Source: Opitutia bacterium UBA4654
GTDB lineage: Bacteria > Verrucomicrobiota > Verrucomicrobiia > Opitutales > Intestinicryptomonadaceae
Reading direction: 5' to 3'
Length of the DNA stretch: 9,746 bases
NCBI GenBank assembly: GCA_002405555.1
Contig: DHMA01000015.1
Span: forward strand, 1 to 9,746
Part shown: positions 5,832-9,746 of the stretch, in pieces
How the letters are laid out: every line of letters starts with the position of its first letter
Numbering within the stretch: position 1 is the first letter of the stretch
Program-made: the position numbers and the translations under genes
Notes under the pieces: generated by a model
The model's input: only the letters and a program-made list of their open reading frames with translations
The model's database searches: none
Told to the model about the DNA's origin: nothing

Positions 5832-6925
5832 TTCGCGCCTCCCTCGTCTTCGGCGGGCATTTTCGCGATAAATTCCGCGACAGTGTCCCACGCGTTTATG
5901 ATTCGCGTTGCCGCAAATTCGTCAACCTTGCCGCCCGCAAGCATACCGTTTCGGCGGCAGTAGTTTTTGCATTGCGCCTCGGTCAGGCTCTCTTCGGCAA
6001 GCAGGCGTTTGAGCTTTGCAAGCGGCTTTTCGTCCGCCTGTTTCGGCTCGACTTTCGGAGCTTCGGGCGCGTCGTCAAAGTCGGGCGTTTCCACCGTCGG
6101 CGCGTCCTCTTCGGAGTCCGCCGCAGTTTGCGCTTTCGGCTCTTCGGCGGGCTTTTCGGACAGCTGCGGAACGTTCGCTACCGCTTCGGGCTTTTCCTCC
6201 TTTCTGGGCTTCGACCGCCTGAACGCCGACGGCTTCGGGGCTTCGTCAACGATTTCGATTTCGGCGTCCACCATATCGGCGGCTTCGTCTGTCGAGCGGA
6301 AGCCCATTGTGATTTCGGGGCAGTGGATGTTTTTGAAAAACGTCGCCGCGCGGTATCGCAACATAAGCTCGGGCATCGTCTGCCACTTGCTGCCGTTCTT
6401 GTCGTACCAACCCTCGACTTTCGCCATCGCCATCGAAACGGGCACGCCGTCAAGCCTGTTGCCGTCGCGGTCGATTGCATACGCAAGACACGTCCTGCCC
6501 GCGCGTATGATTTCGTTGTCGTAAATCGGGTTGCCCTTTTTGTCGAGTACGGGCTTGCCCGCGCGGTCGAGCTTCTGCGTCCTGCGTACCTCGCCCGCGT
6601 CGCCGACTTCGCCCGACATTTCGTAGTCGAACCTGCGATAGCCGCAGCGGGCTTTGAGCAGCCCGATGACGAATTTAGCCTCGAACGTAGGCTTGCCGAA
6701 CACGGGCACTATCGACTGCAAAATCGACAGCGGCGAAACCGTGTTGCCCATTCTCGCGCTCATTTCGAGCGCGATAGAACAGTCGGCGACATTGTTTTTG
6801 AACGCGTCGGGCAACATCGAACTCTTGCTCAACATAAGCCCCTGCCTTTGCAGCAGCTCGAACGCCTCGACCGTCCCGAAGCCCGCCACTACCTGATTTT
6901 TTAGCGTTGTAATTTGCTCGCTCAT
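5828..6925 (-). CDS. recT: RecT family single-strand annealing recombinase
   Basis: The first 228 of 365 residues are a RecT domain. FELLQRQGLMLSKSSMLPDAF and the CSIALEMSARMG helix are followed by LSILQSIVPVFGKPTFEAKF (close to the family's LxxMQNLxxVxGKPxWSxxF). The family hallmark EGWYDKNGSKW (171-181) and TMPELMLRYRAATFF then CPEITMGF complete it. Residues 229-298 form an acidic, Pro/Glu/Ala-rich linker. Residues 299-365 form a small helical domain with an AEESLTEAQCKNYCRRNGM stretch, a C-terminal addition not found in classical RecT. RecT binds single-stranded DNA and anneals complementary strands or promotes strand exchange. The ATG at 6925 follows AAGGAGCGCGAG, 10 bases after the DUF2303 stop, and the gene overlaps the nuclease by ATGA. 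Some length range is expected in the linker; no frameshift is seen. Confidence 0.92.
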   Translation of the reverse strand: MSEQITTLKNQVVAGFGTVEAFELLQRQGLMLSKSSMLPDAFKNNVADCSIALEMSARMGNTVSPLSILQSIVPVFGKPTFEAKFVIGLLKARCGYRRFDYEMSGEVGDAGEVRRTQKLDRAGKPVLDKKGNPIYDNEIIRAGRTCLAYAIDRDGNRLDGVPVSMAMAKVEGWYDKNGSKWQTMPELMLRYRAATFFKNIHCPEITMGFRSTDEAADMVDAEIEIVDEAPKPSAFRRSKPRKEEKPEAVANVPQLSEKPAEEPKAQTAADSEEDAPTVETPDFDDAPEAPKVEPKQADEKPLAKLKRLLAEESLTEAQCKNYCRRNGMLAGGKVDEFAATRIINAWDTVAEFIAKMPAEDEGGAK

Positions 6926-6935
6926 CTCGCGCTCC

Positions 6936-7772
6936 TTACTTCGTGTAGTGAATCGGAAGCCCAGTATCCTCGGCGATTTTGTCGCAAACCTCGCGGAAGT
7001 TTTTGAGAATCGTTTCGCGCAAGTTCAGAATTTTCACCGAAAACAACACCGCGCCGCCAGAGAGTTTGAAGTAGAACCTCGCGCGAAGCTTCATCTTCTC
7101 GCCGCCCTCAAACGCTTGGAGTTCCAATTCGACAAAATCGGGCACTTTGATTTTGCCCGCAGTGCCGACTCTCGCGTCCACGTCTTCGCGGTAAGTCAAA
7201 TTGATTCCGCCGTCATTCGAGCGTTCTTTTCCGCTGAACGTCACGTTATTCTTGACTTCAAGCTTCGTCGCAATTTCCAAAATCGTCGCTTGGTCGGGCG
7301 ACGAAAAACAGTGCGACCTTTCCATCAAAAACGCGATAAATTCGGGCTGTTCAAGCGTCTTGCCGTCAATCTCGCGGAACGCTTTAAAATCCTCGGTTTC
7401 TTCGAGTACAAAGTTCGCGTAGTGTTGACATTCGCCGTCGATTGCCTCGCTCGGCTCGTTGCACTTTTTGGCGTAGTCAATTACACAACAGAGTTTCAGC
7501 CCCGTAAGATTCGCAAACAAGCGGCTTTCGTCGGCGTTCGCGTAATCCTTTACATACTTTGTAAAGCTGTCCGCGTCGATAAAATCGGGCGAGTGTTCTG
7601 GTGCTTTCGCGTCCAAAAAATCGAGCGATTTTAGCGACATATCGTCGGGCACAATCGCATAATGGCGGATATTGCGGTCGGTCTTCTTTTGTCCGCCAAA
7701 TGCTTTTACGTCCTGCTTGGCAAGGCGTTCGATGATTGCGGCGGCTGTGTTTACTTCATTTTCGTTTTCCAT
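6936..7772 (-). CDS. DUF2303 (YfdQ-like) phage protein
   Basis: This 278-residue protein shows the DUF2303 pattern. A VPDDMSLKSLDFL segment (41-53) leads to SFTKYVKDYANADESRLFA (69-87). A strand CCVIDY (95-100) and H117 follow, then PEFIAFLMER (143-152) and a beta-rich C-terminal half with VTFSGKE, INLTYREDV, IKVPDFVELELQAFEGG (208-224) and ARFYFKL. The family includes YfdQ of an E. coli cryptic prophage and is found in phage early operons, but no biochemical role is established. The ATG at 7772 follows AAGGAGTTATAAAAA. It lies directly before recT and after a 114-residue unknown that seems to travel with it in other phages, as far as I recall. A role in recombination or in shielding DNA is plausible from position only. 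Confidence 0.82.
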   Translation of the reverse strand: MENENEVNTAAAIIERLAKQDVKAFGGQKKTDRNIRHYAIVPDDMSLKSLDFLDAKAPEHSPDFIDADSFTKYVKDYANADESRLFANLTGLKLCCVIDYAKKCNEPSEAIDGECQHYANFVLEETEDFKAFREIDGKTLEQPEFIAFLMERSHCFSSPDQATILEIATKLEVKNNVTFSGKERSNDGGINLTYREDVDARVGTAGKIKVPDFVELELQAFEGGEKMKLRARFYFKLSGGAVLFSVKILNLRETILKNFREVCDKIAEDTGLPIHYTK

Positions 7773-7808
7773 TTTTTATAACTCCTTAATGATAATGTTA
7801 TTGTTGTT

Positions 7809-8153
7809 TCATTTGTTGATTTCGGGTTTCTCTTCGTCAAATTTCAGCCCCATTTGGAGCGGGTCCTGCCGATGCAACGCGCCGTCCTCGTCGGCAAAAT
7901 ACAAACTCATCGGACGCGCAGACTTCGGAGGCTTGGAGTTGATTTCGGCGTTGACCACAACCTGCCGTTCCGAGCCGTTGCAGGGCGCGATTTTGAGTTT
8001 GAGCGAAATGTCGCCCGCCTTGCCCGTCTCGCGCACGGCACGCACGACCTCGTGTATTTCGTTCACAAGGTCGGGCACAACCGCGCCCTCCGCGAGCGGC
8101 ACGAGAAATTTAATAAGCTCATTGCAAGCTTGATTCGGTGATTCGGTATTCAT
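7809..8153 (-). CDS. Conserved phage protein of unknown function, next to DUF2303
   Basis: The 114 residues show a helical N-terminus (LIKFLVPLAEGAVVPDLVNE and IHEVVRAVRETGKAGD), then strands ISLKLKIAP and RQVVVNAEINSKPP, and a C-terminal block SLYFADEDGALHRQDPLQ (83-100). This combination, a TGK-G-x-(L/I)-(S/T)-LKLK core and a D-G-x-L-x-R-x-DP-x-Q end, resembles small phage proteins I know as uncharacterised neighbours of DUF2303. No catalytic residues stand out, and there is no signal peptide or membrane segment. The ATG at 8153 has AAAAAGGATAGTAAAT upstream. The 36-base gap to DUF2303 is one of the larger gaps within the operon and holds only that gene's ribosome-binding site. Confidence 0.7.
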   Translation of the reverse strand: MNTESPNQACNELIKFLVPLAEGAVVPDLVNEIHEVVRAVRETGKAGDISLKLKIAPCNGSERQVVVNAEINSKPPKSARPMSLYFADEDGALHRQDPLQMGLKFDEEKPEINK

Positions 8154-8158
8154 ATTTA

Positions 8159-8347
8159 CTATCCTTTTTTGACGGTTAATTTTCCCAGTTTTTCCTCCGC
8201 GATTCTGCGGAGCGTCGTTGTAATAAAATTCGAGCGGTTGCGGTTGTCTGCCGCCGCCATCTGGTCAATCTGCCCGATGAGTTCGCGGGGCAAACTGATT
8301 GATATTTGCGTCAGCTTCGGCGCATTTGGTTTCTTCGTTCTCGCCAT
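8159..8347 (-). CDS. Ribbon-helix-helix DNA-binding protein (CopG/Arc type)
   Basis: At 62 residues this is a minimal RHH protein. A basic N-terminus (RTKKPNAPK) leads into the strand LTQISISLP (12-20), helix A RELIGQIDQMAAADN and helix B RSNFITTTLRRIAEEK. The length and the order strand, helix, helix fit dimeric repressors of the CopG/MetJ/Arc fold, whose paired strand enters the DNA major groove. The start is an ATG at 8347 that shares one base with the preceding stop (TAATG), with GGAGGACAAATA upstream. It may regulate the operon itself, but no target can be assigned. No toxin gene is adjacent, so an antitoxin role is not supported. Confidence 0.78.
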   Translation of the reverse strand: MARTKKPNAPKLTQISISLPRELIGQIDQMAAADNRNRSNFITTTLRRIAEEKLGKLTVKKG

Positions 8348-8643
8348 TATTTGTCCTCCGTTTCGGATTTTATTTTGATTTTTTGTTCAAAAAAGGCTTC
8401 CAATTCTTCGGGGGTTGTAAACACGCCAGACTCCTCGATTAAACTGTGCCCGCGCTCGTTCGCGAGTATATATCCTTCGAATTTAGACTCGCTGTTAAAA
8501 CGCGTGTAAACAACCGCAATTATTTTGGTTTGCATAAATACCAATCCACGGTTATTAATATTGTACGGCGTTGGTATCCACACAACGTCTCCAACTTTGT
8601 GTTTTGGTGTTTGAGTTTCTTCTAGACTATTTCCTGTATTCAT
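8347..8643 (-). CDS. Unknown small phage protein with an SH3/KOW-like start
   Basis: The 98-residue product begins with a short disordered segment, then KVGDVVWIP (16-24), a phrase typical of small SH3-like or KOW barrels. Strands follow (LVFMQTKIIAVVYTRF, FEGYILAN). RGHSLIEESGVFTTPEELEAF precedes a lysine-rich tail. Phage proteins with a KxGDxVW start and a C-terminal phrase like VFxTPEEAxAF are common and uncharacterised. The ATG at 8643 follows AACAAGGACAA, and the ATG overlaps a TGA of a possible tiny upstream ORF as ATGA. The gene ends in a TAATG overlap with the RHH gene, so the two are coupled. Confidence 0.7.
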   Translation of the reverse strand: MNTGNSLEETQTPKHKVGDVVWIPTPYNINNRGLVFMQTKIIAVVYTRFNSESKFEGYILANERGHSLIEESGVFTTPEELEAFFEQKIKIKSETEDK

Positions 8644-8756
8644 TTGTCCTTGTTTTCTTTATCCATTCCAGCTCGCCTTTCGGCGGGCTTTTTTTGTTTG
8701 TTGTTTTTTTTGGTTGATGAGAGCGGCGGAATTTGCGCGTCCAAAATCAAAGACAC
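8640..8756 (-). CDS. Possible tiny ORF (38 aa from GTG, or 8 aa from ATG at 8666)
   Basis: A frame ends at a TGA (8640-8642) that overlaps the next ATG as ATGA, the same coupling used at five other junctions in this window. It can start at GTG 8756 (lysine-rich, 38 residues, weak ribosome-binding site) or at ATG 8666, giving MDKENKDK, with GAAAGGCGAGCTGGA upstream. The latter site resembles those of four other genes here. The sequence is low-complexity and matches no family I know. It may be a short leader peptide or chance. It occupies the 130-base region between the membrane protein and the SH3/KOW-like gene. Confidence 0.25.
   Translation of the reverse strand: MSLILDAQIPPLSSTKKNNKQKKPAERRAGMDKENKDK
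8670..8695 (+). terminator. Terminator-like hairpin, plus-strand orientation
   Basis: AGCTCGCC (8670-8677) and GGCGGGCT (8682-8689) enclose a TTTC loop and are followed by seven T. On the plus strand all eight positions pair, one as G-U. On the minus strand that position becomes an A-C mismatch, and the A tract precedes the stem. The structure is therefore better as a plus-strand terminator, although no plus-strand gene is nearby. On the minus strand it could instead fold around the GAAAGGCG ribosome-binding site of the tiny ORF at 8666. Confidence 0.4.
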
Positions 8757-8773
8757 AGCCGCCGCAAAAAATA

Positions 8774-8971
8774 TTAAAAAATGTCGCCCAGTGCCAGCAC
8801 CGCACAAAACGCGATGTACGCAATCGGACCGACGATGAGCGCGGCAATAATGCCCCAAATGACCTCGCGCGGGTTGCCGTGGACGTCCATGCCCGCCTCG
8901 TCGTATCGCTCCGAAAAGTCGCGTATCGGCGGCATAAACTTACTCGGTCCGTTTCCGTCAGGCTCGTACAT
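8774..8971 (-). CDS. Small single-pass membrane protein
   Basis: The 65-residue product has a polar N-terminal part (1-36, rich in Asp, Gly and Pro) and one strongly hydrophobic segment at about 38-61 (VIWGIIAALIVGPIAYIAF and on), then a very short end. No cleavable signal peptide is apparent, because the hydrophobic part is C-terminal; it looks tail-anchored. The start at 8971 is preferred over an in-frame ATG 21 bases upstream because GAAAGGCGGTGTGTG lies at the right distance. It overlaps the preceding gene by 14 bases. I recognise no family. Small membrane proteins in phage early regions can act in superinfection exclusion or host takeover, but nothing here shows which. Confidence 0.65.
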   Translation of the reverse strand: MYEPDGNGPSKFMPPIRDFSERYDEAGMDVHGNPREVIWGIIAALIVGPIAYIAFCAVLALGDIF

Positions 8972-9224
8972 CACACACCGCCTTTCTGGCACGACTGCGA
9001 GCCATTACTAAAATTTCAGAGGGTCGCATAAACGTTGACTCAAACGCGCCGAGCAACTGCGCCGAACGATAAAGCAGCGTACGCCCCGCACCCTTGCGAA
9101 ACGGCAGGTCCTTGTCGCGGGCAATGCGCCTAAGCTCCGCAACCGAAACAACCGCGCCGCGCCCTTTGAGAAATTTGGCGCACTCGCCGACCGTGCAAAA
9201 TTCGTTCAATGCCACCGCTTCCAT
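8958..9224 (-). CDS. Excisionase-like or MerR-like helix-turn-helix DNA-binding protein
   Basis: This 88-residue protein has a helix-turn-helix layout. FCTVGECAKFL is followed by VSVAELRRIARDKDLPF, then a wing-like RKGAGRTLLYRSAQLLGAF, as in small excisionase and HTH_17-type proteins whose wing reads as G-R-x-x-LY. The end is basic (MARSRARKAV). The start at 9224 has GAAAGGCGCGTGAA upstream and lies one base after the stop of the RHH gene; longer in-frame starts would run through that gene. It may be an excisionase or an early regulator. No integrase is visible in the window, so the choice between them is open. Confidence 0.6.
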   Translation of the reverse strand: MEAVALNEFCTVGECAKFLKGRGAVVSVAELRRIARDKDLPFRKGAGRTLLYRSAQLLGAFESTFMRPSEILVMARSRARKAVCDVRA

Positions 9225-9225
9225 T

Positions 9226-9399
9226 TCACGCGCCTTTCTTGATTGCCCTTGCGACCTTGCGCCTGCGGGCTTCGAGAGCTTCGGCAAGCAGTTTTCTGTA
9301 AGCCGCTGATTCGTTGCCGTTATATTCGCGCTCGGCAATACGTTTCACCTCTTCCGCAATCTCGACGGGAACGTTTGATATGTTGATGTATGTTTTCAT
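9226..9399 (-). CDS. 57-residue ribbon-helix-helix protein
   Basis: The frame from ATG 9397-9399 to TGA 9226-9228 encodes MKTYINISNVPVEIAEEVKR and onward. The strand YINISNV leads to helix A (VEIAEEVKRIAEREY) and helix B (ESAAYRKLLAEALEARRR), with a basic C-terminus. This is the RHH fold of Arc-type repressors, in a very small protein. Its ribosome-binding site is CAAAGGCAAGGTTC. It is the first complete gene after the palindrome-flanked promoter, one base before the excisionase-like gene. That makes it a good candidate for autoregulating the operon, but this is inference from position. Confidence 0.72.
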   Translation of the reverse strand: MKTYINISNVPVEIAEEVKRIAEREYNGNESAAYRKLLAEALEARRRKVARAIKKGA

Positions 9400-9442
9400 G
9401 AACCTTGCCTTTGCGTAAAAATCACGCTACCTCCATTTTCTT

Positions 9443-9456
9443 AATGTCGCGACACC
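9443..9456. promoter_or_regulatory. Candidate operator 1 (palindrome)
   Basis: AATGTCGCGACACC contains the perfect 10-base palindrome TGTCGCGACA (9445-9454). An identical 14-base copy lies at 9502-9515, 59 bases away centre to centre. This copy sits just downstream of the candidate -10 element, over the likely transcription start, where a bound repressor would block the promoter. Confidence 0.55.
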
Positions 9457-9457
9457 T

Positions 9458-9487
9458 CATATATTTTTTAGAAAGCTCGCTTGTGAA
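9458..9487 (-). promoter_or_regulatory. Candidate promoter for the minus-strand operon
   Basis: Reading minus, TTCACA (9487-9482, five of six matches to the -35 consensus) and TATATG (9463-9458, four of six to the -10) are 18 bases apart. The surroundings are AT-rich, and transcription would begin near 9451. The promoter is bracketed by the two TGTCGCGACA palindromes and would drive the RHH gene at 9399 and those after it. Confidence 0.4.
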
Positions 9488-9501
9488 ATTTCTATTTTTA
9501 C

Positions 9502-9515
9502 AATGTCGCGACACC
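9502..9515. promoter_or_regulatory. Candidate operator 2 (palindrome)
   Basis: This is the second exact copy of AATGTCGCGACACC, with palindrome TGTCGCGACA at 9504-9513. It lies upstream of the candidate -35 element and just after the stop of the partial RHH gene at 9534. Two equal sites on either side of a promoter suggest cooperative binding or looping. Confidence 0.55.
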
Positions 9516-9533
9516 GCGTTAAAAAGAAGTTTT

Positions 9534-9746
9534 TTACTTTTTTCGATTCTTTTTCGTCTCAGCAAGAGCAGAGCCTTTTTTTCTTCCATCGAATTTTTCG
9601 AGAACGTCAACGATTTCATTTTCTTCCTTGTTTAACAATTTTAACAGTTGTGCGTAAAGATAATCAGTCAGTGTCAGTCCCTTCTCTGCGAGAATTTCCT
9701 TTACAAGGTCTCGTGTATCTCTGTCGATATAGATACCTATTGAAAC
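9534..9746 (-). CDS. Partial RHH (CopG/RelB-like) protein, N-terminus outside window
   Basis: An open frame enters from the right edge and ends at TAA 9534-9536, giving 70 residues without a start. The visible part begins with a strand VSIGIYIDRD, then helix A (TRDLVKEILAEKGL) and helix B (TDYLYAQLLKLLNKEE), as in RelB/DinJ or CopG-type RHH proteins. About 28 residues follow, ending in a lysine-rich tail. Few residues seem to be missing at the N-terminus. It is AT-richer than the genes further on. It could be an antitoxin-like regulator or a phage repressor; no toxin is visible on the window side. It lies next to the two palindromes and may bind them. Confidence 0.65.
   Translation of the reverse strand, partial: VSIGIYIDRDTRDLVKEILAEKGLTLTDYLYAQLLKLLNKEENEIVDVLEKFDGRKKGSALAETKKNRKK

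Noticed and set aside
4815..6904. Long plus-strand ORFs (about 380 and 360 codons) opposite the nuclease and recT genes
   Set aside because: They are antisense to well-supported genes, have Arg/Phe-rich translations without family motifs, and lack ribosome-binding sites. They follow from the codon bias of the minus-strand genes.
8640..8858. 72-residue minus-strand ORF overlapping the membrane protein gene, with a hydrophobic stretch; possible -1 frameshift product near 8776
   Set aside because: The ATG at 8858 has no ribosome-binding site, and the first half looks like a shadow frame. The T-rich run before the stop is not a proper slippery heptamer. Only the short 3' part is kept, as a low-confidence tiny ORF.
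9422..9619. 65-residue minus-strand ORF with a good site AAGGAAGAAA
   Set aside because: It overlaps the partial RHH gene by 86 bases, and its C-terminal half runs through both palindromes and the candidate promoter. The protein is lysine-rich with no recognisable fold. The site may be chance in a purine-rich coding stretch.
1..9746. CRISPR arrays, insertion sequences, rRNA genes
   Set aside because: No regularly spaced repeats, no transposase or terminal inverted repeats, and no rRNA-like sequence were seen. The Cas4-like features belong to the DUF2800 phage nuclease and not to a CRISPR locus.

Overview
The window looks like the early (recombination, replication, nucleic-acid metabolism) segment of a temperate phage or prophage. 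Twenty or so short genes lie on the minus strand and run from right to left. Most are packed with ATGA, TAATG or 14-base overlaps, or with gaps of a few bases, and nearly all have a clear Shine-Dalgarno sequence. No structural, lysis, integrase or terminase gene is visible. The host cannot be named from this sequence. Base composition is moderate, ribosome-binding sites are strong, and the gene set (RecT, DUF2800, SSB, N6-MTase fragment, Gp37/Gp68) is common in phages of gut anaerobes. DUF2303 is better known to me from proteobacterial phages, so I make no host assignment.

Layout, in the direction of transcription (right to left). (1) 9746-8640 is a regulatory end: a partial ribbon-helix-helix (RHH) protein; an intergenic region of about 130 bases with a candidate promoter bracketed by two copies of a 10-base palindrome; a second, 57-residue RHH protein; an excisionase-like DNA-binding protein; a one-helix membrane protein; and a short region with a possible tiny ORF and a terminator-like hairpin. 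(2) 8643-6936 holds a small SH3/KOW-like unknown, a third RHH protein, a 114-residue unknown and a DUF2303 (YfdQ-like) protein. (3) 6925-3376 is the DNA recombination and replication core: RecT annealase, a DUF2800 PD-(D/E)XK nuclease with Cas4-like cysteines, SSB, and a phage replication-initiation protein with an N-terminal winged helix. (4) 3354-549 is an accessory nucleic-acid and nucleotide cassette: MazG-like pyrophosphohydrolase, a basic-tailed unknown, an ASCH-domain protein, an N6-adenine methyltransferase homologue without a visible catalytic NPPY-type motif, a Lar-like zinc protein and a Gp37/Gp68 (DUF5131) three-cysteine protein. (5) 552-346 is a last small unknown gene.

The left edge changes character. 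An AT-richer plus-strand ORF, open at the window edge, ends at 352. It converges on the minus-strand operon with a 7-base overlap, and a rho-independent terminator for the plus strand lies inside the last minus-strand gene. This may be the edge of the early operon or of the whole element.

Functionally, the nuclease is expected to resect DNA ends, RecT to anneal strands, and SSB with the replication protein to support replication. MazG, ASCH, Lar-like, methyltransferase-like and DUF5131 proteins probably adjust host nucleotide pools, RNA or DNA modification, or restriction. The least explained parts are the DUF2303 plus 114-residue pair, the DUF5131-centred cassette, and the palindrome-flanked promoter among several RHH regulators.
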